Below, piece after piece: positions 1 to 7,253 of a stretch of DNA of 18,667 nt. How positions within the stretch are numbered: position 1 is the stretch's first letter; every line of letters starts with the position of its first letter. The notes beneath the pieces are model-generated. The model was not told where the DNA came from, did not search any database, and saw only the letters and a program-made list of their open reading frames with translations. Both the position numbers and the translations under genes were made by a program. This DNA is from Microbacter sp049976245 (GTDB taxonomy: Bacteria; Bacteroidota; Bacteroidia; Bacteroidales; Paludibacteraceae): the NCBI GenBank assembly GCA_049976245.1, contig JBMFIQ010000039.1:1-18667 (forward strand), given 5' to 3'.

Positions 1-53
1 CTGCCCTCTTTATTTTCATTCTCTCGGGCGTCAATTGATTGTCATGGGGGTTT
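1..53 (-). other. Left-edge sequence beyond repeat copy A; possible gene start running off the window
   Basis: The ATGAAA supplied by repeat copy A opens only a four-codon frame (M-K-P-P-stop) here. A second ATGAAA at position 19 (minus strand) follows a purine-rich GAGAGA and stays open for the six codons left before the window edge (MKIKRA). It could be the true start of the next gene, but too little is visible to say. Confidence 0.2.
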
Positions 54-148
54 CATACGTCTATTTTTATTTTTAACGTTAAGGATTTAAGGAACTCGCC
101 AAAATAGTCATACGCTTGAGCATAAGCTATTTTTATGGCTCGTTTCAT
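51..148 (-). repeat. Start-codon-docked repeat, copy A
   Basis: This is a complete copy, read on the minus strand from ATGAAACGAGCC (148) to AAAATAGACGTATGAAA (51). It contains the core TTGGCGAGTTCC and the perfect palindrome TTAACGTTAA (73-82). From the near ATG, 49 nt are identical to copy D. Its far ATG opens a 31-codon frame, starting MKRAIKIAYAQAYDYFGEF and ending KIKIDV, whose TGA overlaps the near ATG as ATGA. It lies 47 nt after the stop of the WbbL-like glycosyltransferase. Unlike copies B, D, E and F it does not lead into a visible long gene. No homologous named element is known to me. Confidence 0.9.
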
Positions 149-195
149 CAAGAGGTCAATATTTTCCGCTCAAGATTTGATTACACATTTCAATT

Positions 196-1227
196 TCAAT
201 GATCTATTTCATTTTCAATTTCATTGAAATATTTTTTCCCTAACACATAATACGCAATCACCAAACTTCGACGAAGGATGCCGGAAGGTTTTTGAACCGT
301 TCTTTTTTGCATATTTTCTGTTCGTTCGCGTTGATACAAGCCACGCATTCGTTTGAAGTCGTGTCGTGCTTTCCACACGTGATAAGCATGTCCGCGCTGA
401 AAAGTAACGATCATTTGAAAAGCAGCCATGTAGTCCAAGAAGAAACGAAGAAAATAGACTTTGCGCAACTCTCTATCGGTCATGTTTTTGTACAACATGA
501 GCCAGTTGTTACGAAAATTCAAATAAGTTTTTCTGACATTTTTAGGGTCTAAACTGGCGCCACCAATGTGATAAACAACACTTTGAGGGACGCAGACAAT
601 CTTGAAACCGCGATTTTTCAGACGCCAGCAAAGGTCAATTTCTTCCATGTGGGCAAAAAAACGGTCGTCAAATCCTCCGTGTTCTCTGAAAATTTCAGAT
701 CGGATCATCAAACATGCCCCGCTAGCCCAAAAAATTTCCATGATTGAGTCGTGTTGGCCTAAGTCATGTTCCAAGGTGGTGAAGAGCCTTCCACGACAAA
801 AAGGATATCCGTATTGATCAATAAATCCTCCGCAGGCTCCTGCATGTTCAAAGGTTATACGTTGAGCATACGAGAGAATTTTTGGTTGACAGGCGGCAAT
901 GCGATCATCTTTTTCCATCATGTCAAGCAGTGGGATGAGCCAATGATTTGTCACTTCAACATCGGTGTTCAGCAAAACAAACAAGTCCGCTTCGATTTGA
1001 GCGAGTCCGCGATTGTATCCGCCTGCAAAACCGTAATTTTGATCGAGCGCAATGCACCGAACGGTAGGAAATTTTTTATTCAAAAGCTCAACGGATTGAT
1101 CGGTTGAGCCATTGTCAATGACCACAATTTCCACATCTGGTATCGACGTGTGGGTCAGAACGTTCGGCAAAAATTGAGACAGCAATTTCTCACCGTTGTA
1201 GTTTAGCAGGACAACGCTTGTTTTCAT
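196..1227 (-). CDS. GT2-family glycosyltransferase, WbbL/rhamnosyltransferase-like
   Basis: 343 residues. The N-terminal half is a GT-A fold: NYNG at 9-12, the nucleotide-binding IDNGSTD at 37-43, GFAGGYNRGL at 66-75 and the DxD-equivalent NTD at 87-89. The segment around residues 190-203 (FFAHMEEIDLCWRL) is the acceptor-side/catalytic signature of WbbL-like family 2 enzymes. The C-terminal third is basic and has no clear membrane span, so the enzyme is probably cytoplasmic or peripheral at the inner membrane. It would transfer a sugar, possibly a deoxyhexose, to an O-antigen, capsule or other surface glycan; the sugar cannot be read from sequence. The start codon is the near ATG of repeat copy B, whose far ATG lies 7 nt after the acyltransferase stop. 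The two genes probably share a transcript. Confidence 0.9.
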   Translation of the reverse strand: MKTSVVLLNYNGEKLLSQFLPNVLTHTSIPDVEIVVIDNGSTDQSVELLNKKFPTVRCIALDQNYGFAGGYNRGLAQIEADLFVLLNTDVEVTNHWLIPLLDMMEKDDRIAACQPKILSYAQRITFEHAGACGGFIDQYGYPFCRGRLFTTLEHDLGQHDSIMEIFWASGACLMIRSEIFREHGGFDDRFFAHMEEIDLCWRLKNRGFKIVCVPQSVVYHIGGASLDPKNVRKTYLNFRNNWLMLYKNMTDRELRKVYFLRFFLDYMAAFQMIVTFQRGHAYHVWKARHDFKRMRGLYQRERTENMQKRTVQKPSGILRRSLVIAYYVLGKKYFNEIENEIDH

Positions 1228-1317
1228 ACGTCTATTTTATTTTTAACGTTAAGGATGTATGGAACTCGCTAAATAGTCATGCGCTTGAGCATAAGCTGTT
1301 TTTTTGGCTCGTTTCAT
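1222..1317 (-). repeat. Start-codon-docked repeat, copy B (upstream of the WbbL-like GT2)
   Basis: A complete copy from ATGAAACGAGCC (1317) to the GT2 start codon (1227). It fills the acyltransferase-GT2 gap except for 7 nt. It carries the gtatgga variant also seen in copy F, and is one base short in the core (ctcgctaaatag where copy A has ctcgccaaaatag). The far-ATG frame is therefore only 22 codons, MKRAKKTAYAQAHDYLASS then IHP, and stops before the GT2. The distance between the two ATGs is 90 nt, in frame with the GT2, but that TAA blocks a fusion. Confidence 0.92.
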
Positions 1318-1324
1318 GATCGAC

Positions 1325-2236
1325 TTATGGGTTAATTTTGATACCGGGAGGTGAATGTTTCCACCGATTGTGAGTCCACAAATATTGTGATGGATCTCGT
1401 TGAATGGTTTCTTCCAATCGTCTGATAAATAATTCACTGATCGCTTCTTCGCTCCAATTGGAGGCATCTTCGGCCAAAATGGAAATGGTGCTGGTGTAAT
1501 ATCCTCTTTTGACTTTTTTCATATCAATGTAATAGACAGCATAATGCATCTGTTTGGCAATGCGTGACATGCCGGTCAGTACGGCGGTTTGCTGATGCAG
1601 AAAAGTGGTCCAATATGTCAAGTTGTTGCGCGAAGGCGATTGATCAGAAACCATGGCAACTACAAAAGGCTTCTTGGTTTGTTTCAGCCGAATAATATCT
1701 CTTAAAGTATTGTTTTTCTTGATATTATAAATATTGTATCGGTTTCGGATGTTTAAAAAGAATTGATCAAAAAGGGAATCTTTCAAAGGTCGATAAACAA
1801 CAGCCATGGTGGTATCAGGATGTAATTTTCTGGATAATACATTGAGCCAATCCCAATTAGCGTAATGACCCATGATTAAAATGACATTCCTCCCCTGATT
1901 TAGTTGTTCATAAAACAGTTCAATGTTTGGCAGGGTCATGCGTTTGTCCAACTCTTTTTGAGATATATGCATCAGTTTGATCAACTCCACTCCGTAATCG
2001 CAAAAATGATGATAAAACTGTTTCTCCAGTTTTTTCAACTCTTTTTCCGTTTTTTCAGGAAAAGAATGGACTAAATTTTGACGAACAATGTGGCGCCGAT
2101 AGCGAATGACGTAATACAAAAAAGGGAATAAAACAAGATCGGAAAGAAGATATAGCCATGCAAAAGGCCACCATGACAAGATCCACATCTTGACATAGAA
2201 AAGATAAAAAAAGAGGGAATGCATGATTTTCTTCAT
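1325..2236 (-). CDS. Lipid A biosynthesis acyltransferase (LpxL/HtrB family)
   Basis: 303 residues, the usual size for the family. An N-terminal hydrophobic stretch (about 8-48) anchors it in the inner membrane. The catalytic HX4D motif is visible as GHYANWDW with H124 and D129. A conserved basic/Ser/Asn segment (SDQSPSRNN) follows in the middle, as expected for lysophospholipid acyltransferase folds. Its role would be to add a secondary acyl chain to lipid A from acyl-ACP; Bacteroidales usually carry an LpxL-type enzyme of this kind. The start at 2236 (MKKIM) is preferred; the Met five codons in is an alternative. The WbbL-like GT2 follows, separated by repeat copy B, and the DUF6048 gene ends 56 bp upstream, so one envelope-related transcript is likely. 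Confidence 0.9.
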   Translation of the reverse strand: MKKIMHSLFFYLFYVKMWILSWWPFAWLYLLSDLVLFPFLYYVIRYRRHIVRQNLVHSFPEKTEKELKKLEKQFYHHFCDYGVELIKLMHISQKELDKRMTLPNIELFYEQLNQGRNVILIMGHYANWDWLNVLSRKLHPDTTMAVVYRPLKDSLFDQFFLNIRNRYNIYNIKKNNTLRDIIRLKQTKKPFVVAMVSDQSPSRNNLTYWTTFLHQQTAVLTGMSRIAKQMHYAVYYIDMKKVKRGYYTSTISILAEDASNWSEEAISELFIRRLEETIQRDPSQYLWTHNRWKHSPPGIKINP

Positions 2237-2292
2237 AAGATCATCTTTGCGTTAACAATTTTTTATGGCTTTTTTATTCACGTTGAATTCGA

Positions 2293-3054
2293 TTACGGCT
2301 TGATTTGTTTGGTTTTGTGTTTTAACGGAATCAGATATCCGACTGAATAGTTAAATCCCCATCCTGAGCCGTTCGCTTTGCCATAGCCTGGAATGTACCA
2401 AGGGCCAAATGTATTCTTGCTTATTGAAAGTCCTGTTCTTAATCGTGCATTCCATCCCAAAGTAATGTTTTTGATGATCTCAACGCGAACACCGGCCACA
2501 AATTCTCCCCAAGTAGCTGATGTATAGTTATTTAATGCTGACAATACTTGAGTGGTCTTCCAATACGGATCAGTGATCACGAGATTGGAAATGTCATAAT
2601 GAAAAGCTGAATGACCAATTCGAAGTCCGGCATAAAAAATGGAACCTGCCGGTTTCGATGTGTCTCTGCTTTTTAATAGATTGATATTGAATCCAATGCG
2701 ATTGAATAAACCGTTTGCCGTAAAATGAGCTCCATTGCCTTCAACATGATTGATGTTTGCGTATCCAAACTCCCAAATTGGGAACCAGGAATTTCGCAGG
2801 TTTACATTGACGGATGCTTCATACGATTGAATGTCCGAACCGCTTAGCTTTCCGGCAATGAGTGAAGCCACATCCACTTGCAGCCCGAAACCTTGCAGCA
2901 ATGGTTGTTTGATTTCCTTTTTTTTTGTTTTCTTGTCGGTTTTCTTAGCGTGTTTTTGACCCAAACAAGGTTGTATCAGAAATAACGCTATCAACAGACT
3001 AATAAAAGATCTGAATGTTTTCCGATGGTTGATTGATAACATTTTTCTGTACAA
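2293..3054 (-). CDS. DUF6048 family exported protein, probable outer-membrane beta-barrel
   Basis: 253 residues of unknown function. An N-terminal signal peptide (hydrophobic core about 18-29, followed by CLGQ) precedes a Lys-rich linker (34-50). The body is made of alternating strands ending in aromatic residues. The segments WFPIWEFGY, HYDISNLVITDPYW, PWYIPGYGK and the closing GWGFNYSVGYLIPL match my memory of DUF6048 proteins of Bacteroidales, which look like small outer-membrane barrels. The start overlaps the end of the upstream DUF6452 gene by 56 nt (Met at 3054) or 44 nt (Met at 3042). No later Met would keep the signal peptide, so the overlap appears real. DUF6048 and DUF6452 genes are commonly neighbours in Bacteroides, which supports both calls. 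Confidence 0.8.
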   Translation of the reverse strand: MYRKMLSINHRKTFRSFISLLIALFLIQPCLGQKHAKKTDKKTKKKEIKQPLLQGFGLQVDVASLIAGKLSGSDIQSYEASVNVNLRNSWFPIWEFGYANINHVEGNGAHFTANGLFNRIGFNINLLKSRDTSKPAGSIFYAGLRIGHSAFHYDISNLVITDPYWKTTQVLSALNNYTSATWGEFVAGVRVEIIKNITLGWNARLRTGLSISKNTFGPWYIPGYGKANGSGWGFNYSVGYLIPLKHKTKQIKP

Positions 3055-3466
3055 TTTGAACTGATTTGATTCGATGACGGGTGGTGACGACGGAGTCGAG
3101 TTGATAATTCATTTCACATCCGCATTCCAATGAAATATATTGTGGAATGTTGGTGTGATAACAGGTTAGTGTGTCGTAAACGGCATTGCTTCGAATGACA
3201 AATTGTGTGATGTTTTTGTTTTCCTGAAGCGGCAAAATGAGTTGCGAAACCGACGGCGTGTTATTGTACAAAACAGAATCGTTGCCAACGCCTGCCACCC
3301 AAACGCTATCCAATGTAAAAACTTTCAACGTATCGTTTTGGAGCGTGTGCAAGCCGGCTGTCATTTGTACATAATTGCTTTGATGGCAACCTCCTGTGCT
3401 CGAGCAGTTGGTCACCAACAACAACATTGTAGTGGCAGTCAGGACGATCAATAAAATTCGTTTCAT
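2999..3466 (-). CDS. DUF6452 family lipoprotein
   Basis: 155 residues from the chosen start. The lipoprotein signal is MKRILLIVLTATTMLLLVTNC with the lipidated Cys at 21, followed by an SSTGGC segment. The closing segment around IKSVQIVQKNV and SENIQIFY resembles the C-terminus of DUF6452 proteins as I remember them. The function is unknown. The frame stays open upstream to 3598, but that extension runs through repeat copy C and would bury the lipobox in the interior, so the ATG at 3466 is chosen. The stop lies inside the start of the DUF6048 gene, so the pair is probably translationally coupled. Confidence 0.78.
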   Translation of the reverse strand: MKRILLIVLTATTMLLLVTNCSSTGGCHQSNYVQMTAGLHTLQNDTLKVFTLDSVWVAGVGNDSVLYNNTPSVSQLILPLQENKNITQFVIRSNAVYDTLTCYHTNIPQYISLECGCEMNYQLDSVVTTRHRIKSVQIVQKNVINQPSENIQIFY

Positions 3467-3493
3467 GCGTAAATAGTTGATATTATTTGTTTT

Positions 3494-3588
3494 ATGAAAC
3501 AAGCCGTAAAAAGATTTATGCTCCATAAAATGACTTTTTGGCGAGTTCCATTTGGCCATAGCGTTAAAAATAAAATAGACGTATGAAA
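3494..3588 (+). repeat. Start-codon-docked repeat, copy C (inverted, most diverged)
   Basis: The only copy on the plus strand, running from ATGAAACAAGCC (3494) to AAAATAGACGTATGAAA (ending 3588). The core TTGGCGAGTTCC is intact (3538-3549) but the middle and the palindrome region have drifted. Despite that drift, the far ATG opens a 30-codon frame ending in KNKIDV whose TGA (3584-3586) again overlaps the near ATG. The near ATG then opens a 36-codon frame (3583-3693, starting MKTHSTIFILI) that meets the end of the nitroreductase gene. No recognisable gene follows, so this copy is an orphan, or it serves a very small ORF. Confidence 0.85.
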
Positions 3589-3620
3589 ACGCATTCAACT
3601 ATTTTCATTTTAATATCACG

Positions 3621-3682
3621 AATGGCTGCGTTGATGAAGAATGATCAATATATTGATAAACAATATATTATTGCATGCCATT
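3621..3682. other. AT-rich nested palindrome between repeat copy C and the nitroreductase gene
   Basis: The outer arms AATGGC (3621-3626) and GCCATT (3677-3682) are inverted. Inside lies a perfect 14-bp palindrome, ATCAATATATTGAT (3643-3656), followed by a second CAATATATT. Placed just beyond the nitroreductase stop, it could act as the 3' end of that minus-strand transcript, although the U-tract is poor. A small mobile palindrome is an alternative. Confidence 0.4.
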
Positions 3683-3689
3683 CAGTTTA

Positions 3690-4205
3690 TTAAAAGTAAA
3701 ATTCAACCAATTGATCGATTTCTTTTCTTTTTTTCTCGTCCATATCTTCCGGTTTTTCATCAGAGTAGCCAATTGGAATGAGGGCAATGGGTTCGATGTG
3801 AGATGGAAGTTTAAAGATCAATTTGCATTGAGCGGCATCAAAGTTACTGATCCAACATGAACCAAGTCCTTGTTCCGTGGCAGCTAGCATCAAATGAGTT
3901 GCAGCAATGGCCACATCGACATCGCAATAATCTTTTTCGTCGCTCGATCTTTTCCACGATCGTTTGTGATCGCCACAGGCCACAATGCACATGGGAGCTG
4001 TTTCGATCCAGTTGCGGGGATAACATGATTGCAGCTCTTTTAGCTTTTCCCCTTGAACTACAATAAATTTTAGCGGTTGAAAATTGACGGCTGTTGGAGC
4101 TATTTGCATGGCTTGCAGGATGTAATCCAATTTTTCTATTTCAACGGGTTTGCTTTGAAATTTGCGCACGGAAGTGCGCTTTGTTGCTAATGTTAAAAAA
4201 TTCAT
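3690..4205 (-). CDS. Nitroreductase-family flavoprotein
   Basis: 171 residues, on the short side for the family. The N-terminal KRTSVRKF (9-16) is the conserved FMN-phosphate-binding start of nitroreductases. APTAVNFQPLKFIVV (about 36-50) is the usual APSA.NxQPW-type segment, and LGSCWIS (about 118-124) and IALIPIGY near the C-terminus are the other family landmarks. It probably binds FMN and reduces a quinone, nitro or related substrate with NAD(P)H in the cytoplasm; the natural substrate cannot be told. It starts 21 nt after the stop of the DUF7935-like gene and is the last gene of a tight four-gene run (6261-3690). Confidence 0.88.
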   Translation of the reverse strand: MNFLTLATKRTSVRKFQSKPVEIEKLDYILQAMQIAPTAVNFQPLKFIVVQGEKLKELQSCYPRNWIETAPMCIVACGDHKRSWKRSSDEKDYCDVDVAIAATHLMLAATEQGLGSCWISNFDAAQCKLIFKLPSHIEPIALIPIGYSDEKPEDMDEKKRKEIDQLVEFYF

Positions 4206-4226
4206 ATCGTTTTGTTTTTAATTTTT

Positions 4227-4757
4227 TCAGCTTTGACCAAATCGTTCATGCATCTCTTTTTTTAACAAATCAACGGCTACTTCGACAGGTGTTTCATCCA
4301 CCGCATGATAGGTATTGAGCAATTGGGTGGCCAGTTGAATGCCTGAATCTTCGGCACGGTATTGAGCTGCACATGTATTCACAAGTTGAACCATGCTTTC
4401 TTTGGCATGTTGAACCATGATCCAAACGTCATTTCCCACGTAAAGTTGTTGAGACAAATTGTGTTCGTATTCTTTTCGGATTGATTCCAAAATTTTGGTT
4501 TGCAGTTGAATGGTTGTTAGTTGATTGGTCGGAAACCGAGTAACCAATTGATCGGGTATCATGCGTTCCAGAAACAACGTCAGGCGCTCGTAAGCTTGCA
4601 ATTGGAGCGGTGTCATCGTTGATGAATAAACACGAAGCAATTCAATGCGACGCATTTCCTTCTCATTTTTAAGCAATTGTTTTTGAGTAAGGTATGTCGC
4701 AATCAACACGAGCAGTGCCGGGATTGAATATTGTACGATGTTCCAGACAATTTCCAT
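4227..4757 (-). CDS. Membrane-anchored protein of unknown function (DUF7935-like)
   Basis: 176 residues. One N-terminal transmembrane helix (about 8-22, SIPALLVLIATYL) is followed by a charged helical segment (about 25-42) and a mostly helical soluble domain with LQAYERLTLFLERM at about 53-66. This is a conserved Bacteroidota family that I recall as DUF7935; the label is from memory and the function is unknown. It lies 24 bp downstream of the polyprenyl-phosphate glycosyltransferase and 21 bp upstream of the nitroreductase, in the same direction, so it is probably cotranscribed with them. The topology predicts a single anchor with the helical domain on the cytoplasmic side. Confidence 0.75.
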   Translation of the reverse strand: MEIVWNIVQYSIPALLVLIATYLTQKQLLKNEKEMRRIELLRVYSSTMTPLQLQAYERLTLFLERMIPDQLVTRFPTNQLTTIQLQTKILESIRKEYEHNLSQQLYVGNDVWIMVQHAKESMVQLVNTCAAQYRAEDSGIQLATQLLNTYHAVDETPVEVAVDLLKKEMHERFGQS

Positions 4758-4781
4758 TTTTGAAGGTGCAATGGCTTAGTT

Positions 4782-5735
4782 TTAAATTTCTTTTTCAATG
4801 TTGTATCGATTTCTTTCCATAGAGTTGCGCGAAATCAATTCACCCACAAAACCGGCTAAAAAGAGTTGTGTCCCGACAATAACCATGGTGAGTGCTAAGT
4901 AAAAGTAGGGTGTCGAAGTGATCAACGGAGCATGGGTGTGGGTCGTCAATGCATGCCATTTCATGATGCCAACGGCCAGGACGGCCACAAAGCCAATGAG
5001 GAACATTACGCTTCCCCAAAATCCAAAGAAATGCATGGGACGTTTGCCAAAATGTGCCAGAAACCAAAGGGAAAAAAGATCCAAATATCCGTTTACAAAT
5101 CGATTTATGCCAAATTTTGATTTGCCGAATCGTCTTGCTTGATGCGTGACCACTTTTTCGCCAATCTTTGTAAATCCGGCCACTTTGGCCAGATATGGAA
5201 TGTATCGATGCATTTCTCCATACACTTCAATGTTTTTAATCACCTCATTACGATATGCTTTCAAGCCGCAATTCATGTCGTGCAAGGTCAATCCGGTGAC
5301 TTTTCTTGCCGTCGCATTGTAAATTTTCGACGGAATGTTTTTGGTCAACATGCCGTCATGCCGTTTTTTCTTCCAACCCGAAACCAAATCGTATTGTTCG
5401 TTGACAATCATTTCGTACAAAGCAGGGATTTCTTCCGGACTGTCTTGTAAGTCAGCATCCATCGTAATGACGACATTCCCTTTGGCGCGTTCAAATCCCG
5501 AAAAAAGTGCCGGTGATTTGCCGTAATTGCGACGAAACTTAATGCCTTTGACAATTTCAGGGGCTTGTTGGTGCAATTGTTCAATGACCTGCCAGGATGT
5601 ATCGGTACTGCCGTCGTTGATAAAGATCACCTCGTAGCTGTATTGATGCGTTGTCATCACACGATCAATCCACGAAAACAACTCAGGGAGCGATTCTGCT
5701 TCATTGTACAAAGGAACTATGATCGAAATATCCAT
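4782..5735 (-). CDS. GT2 glycosyltransferase, polyprenyl-phosphate type (DPM/GtrB/ArnC-like)
   Basis: 317 residues. The N-terminal GT-A domain has IVPLYNEAESL (6-16), DGSTD (41-45), FRRNYGKSPAL (about 67-77) and the metal-binding DADLQD (93-98). QARRFGKSKFG in the middle is the lipid-phosphate-proximal signature of DPM1/DPG-synthase-like enzymes. Two C-terminal transmembrane helices (about 237-260 and 274-298) are typical of the GtrB/ArnC subgroup. It probably charges undecaprenyl phosphate with a sugar for periplasmic transfer. A DUF4199 membrane protein lies immediately upstream (19 bp), an arrangement that recurs in Bacteroidota, and the DUF7935-like gene follows at 24 bp. Confidence 0.9.
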   Translation of the reverse strand: MDISIIVPLYNEAESLPELFSWIDRVMTTHQYSYEVIFINDGSTDTSWQVIEQLHQQAPEIVKGIKFRRNYGKSPALFSGFERAKGNVVITMDADLQDSPEEIPALYEMIVNEQYDLVSGWKKKRHDGMLTKNIPSKIYNATARKVTGLTLHDMNCGLKAYRNEVIKNIEVYGEMHRYIPYLAKVAGFTKIGEKVVTHQARRFGKSKFGINRFVNGYLDLFSLWFLAHFGKRPMHFFGFWGSVMFLIGFVAVLAVGIMKWHALTTHTHAPLITSTPYFYLALTMVIVGTQLFLAGFVGELISRNSMERNRYNIEKEI

Positions 5736-5754
5736 ATTTCGTTGTAGGATTTAT

Positions 5755-6261
5755 TTAAATAAAATTTGATTTTCGTTTCACAATGGCAGCAATGAGCAAC
5801 GAAATAATGGACCCACTGATGATGGTATAAATCATAAAATCAGTCAAAACATAAAGATTTGGGTGAGTCATGATTTTCTCCATCATATCAATGTTTTGCT
5901 GTGGCATTGACATGTTCATTTTTTCCATCATTTGAAGCGATTGTTGTAACGAATCGGTCAGAAATGTTTTGTTGATGAATTGAAAATAGACAAATTGGAC
6001 TACTTCCAAAATCATGCCGCCGTAAAAAAAGATCCAAAAATTAAACAACCAGGCTTGTGAAAAGGTGATCTCGCCGTTTAGTTTCTCATCTCTAAATTTC
6101 TTCGAAACCCAATATAAAAAGAATGGGATGGAAATCCACATGATAAAGGCCAAAAATCCCAGAAATGCATTTTGGGTCATTGTCAAAAAAAACTTGATGC
6201 TTAAGAATAGCCCTAAATATAGGCCAAAAAGCATGGCTTGTTTGTTGATTTCTGCTCGCAT
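5755..6261 (-). CDS. DUF4199 family integral membrane protein
   Basis: 168 residues with four hydrophobic spans: about 8-26, 32-51, 69-91 and 138-160. A polar, Met-rich loop (about 100-130, with SLQQSLQMMEKMNMS) lies between the third and fourth. This is the layout of DUF4199 proteins, which are common in Bacteroidota and often encoded next to a DPM-like GT2, as here. The function is not established; the neighbourhood suggests a part in membrane glycolipid supply. It is the first gene of the run ending with the nitroreductase. No TAnnTTTG box was found upstream. Confidence 0.82.
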   Translation of the reverse strand: MRAEINKQAMLFGLYLGLFLSIKFFLTMTQNAFLGFLAFIMWISIPFFLYWVSKKFRDEKLNGEITFSQAWLFNFWIFFYGGMILEVVQFVYFQFINKTFLTDSLQQSLQMMEKMNMSMPQQNIDMMEKIMTHPNLYVLTDFMIYTIISGSIISLLIAAIVKRKSNFI

Positions 6262-6632
6262 GAGATTTGTTGTTTTATGATCAATGGTTAAGAATAAAAT
6301 TGAAAAATGCTGATTATCAGTGATTAAATAGGTTAAATGTTTGATTCAACTATTTGTTGTTTTTTGATCCGTAAGCTATTTTGCTTGGCGATTATTTGTG
6401 CCATTTGTCATTTTTGCTATCCGTTTTTTCCCTCGATTGGAGTACCTACTCAATGTTTAAAAAAATAAAAAATCCCTATTTTTTTATCTACAAAAATAAG
6501 GATTTTTCTTTGCAATATAAAACGGCTTTTCATCGAAATGCCGACGGTCATCAGCGGTTCATATCATTGGTTTAAATTTTATACATTCCATTTGATGACG
6601 TTTATGTCAGTGTTATTCAGAGATGATGGAAA
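6262..6632. other. 371-bp intergenic region
   Basis: No convincing gene. A 64-codon plus-strand frame (6381-6575) crosses the terminator hairpin and is taken as chance. The region holds the thioredoxin-operon terminator (6461-6507). It should also hold the promoter of the DUF4199 gene, but no minus-strand TAnnTTTG box was found. An 11-base match to the repeat family (taagctatttt, 6372-6382) is too short to call a copy. Confidence 0.6.
6461..6507 (-). terminator. Strong intrinsic terminator of the thioredoxin operon
   Basis: Two 16-nt arms (6468-6483 and 6492-6507) pair around an 8-nt loop. On the minus-strand RNA pairing is complete with one G-U pair, while the plus-strand RNA has a C-A mismatch. 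On the minus strand the stem is followed by a U-rich tract (6461-6467). This orientation fits termination of the MarR-DUF6132-thioredoxin transcript, whose last stop is at 6633. Confidence 0.8.
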
Positions 6633-7136
6633 TTATTTTGCAGGTGCTTCCTGCAATAGGATTTCGTTGATGGCTTGTTTTAAAGTTTCTTTTGGCAATG
6701 CCCCTTGAGCCATTTGTGGTTTGTCGTGCAATGGACAAAACAAAATGGACGGAATGCTTTGGATTCCAAACACGGCGGCTAATTCTGGTTCATCTTCGGT
6801 GTTGACTTTATAAAAATCAACTTTGCCGGCATATTCGGGCGAAACAGCTAATTCTTCCATAATGGGAGAAAGCATTTTGCATGGGCCGCACCAGTTGGCA
6901 TAGAAATCGATAATACAAGGTTTTTTACCTTCAAAAACCCATTCTTGAGGGTTTTTTTCATAATTCATCACTTTTGCTAAAAATTCAGCTTTTGTTAATT
7001 CAATTGTTCCCATTTTATTTACTTGATTAGTACTACTGTTACTATGATTGTTGTTTGCTTGTTGTTTGTGGCTGCATGACATCAGTAAAAATGGCATTAG
7101 CAGACTCATTACGGCCAGTTTTTTAATGATCTTCAT
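6633..7136 (-). CDS. Thioredoxin-fold lipoprotein
   Basis: 167 residues. A lipoprotein signal (hydrophobic about 7-19, lipobox LLMSC) places the lipidated Cys at 21. A low-complexity Asn/Ser/Gln linker (25-40) follows, then a thioredoxin domain with the active site WCGPC (82-86) and the cis-proline loop SIPS (cis-Pro 129). It is therefore a membrane-tethered dithiol/disulfide oxidoreductase facing the periplasm, or the surface if exported further. WCGPC is the classical reducing-thioredoxin active site, so its reductant would have to cross the inner membrane; the small DUF6132 membrane protein next door is a possible partner (inference). It is the last gene before a strong terminator. Confidence 0.92.
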   Translation of the reverse strand: MKIIKKLAVMSLLMPFLLMSCSHKQQANNNHSNSSTNQVNKMGTIELTKAEFLAKVMNYEKNPQEWVFEGKKPCIIDFYANWCGPCKMLSPIMEELAVSPEYAGKVDFYKVNTEDEPELAAVFGIQSIPSILFCPLHDKPQMAQGALPKETLKQAINEILLQEAPAK

Positions 7137-7253
7137 ATGTTTTTTGGGTTTGATATTCAGCTTTTAGGCGGTCAATTCGGTTTAATAAACTTTTGATGAT
7201 TATTGGTTATTCTTGAGCAAAAAAATGATAAATTCATTCAATCTGCATCTTAG

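Noticed and set aside
51..148. TAnnTTTG promoter inside the repeat (TATTTTGG in copy A)
   Set aside because: The spacing is one base short and the box is not kept in copies B and C, so the repeat does not carry a consistent Bacteroidota -7 element.
3467..3598. N-terminal extension of the DUF6452 lipoprotein to 3598
   Set aside because: It translates repeat copy C in reverse and would place the lipoprotein signal in the interior; the ATG at 3466 gives a proper lipobox start.
6372..6382. Possible seventh repeat copy (taagctatttt)
   Set aside because: Only 11 AT-rich bases match; neither the core TTGGCGAGTTCC nor an ATGAAA end is present at the right distance.
6381..6575. 64-codon plus-strand frame
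   Set aside because: It crosses the strong terminator hairpin of the thioredoxin operon and has no recognisable protein features.
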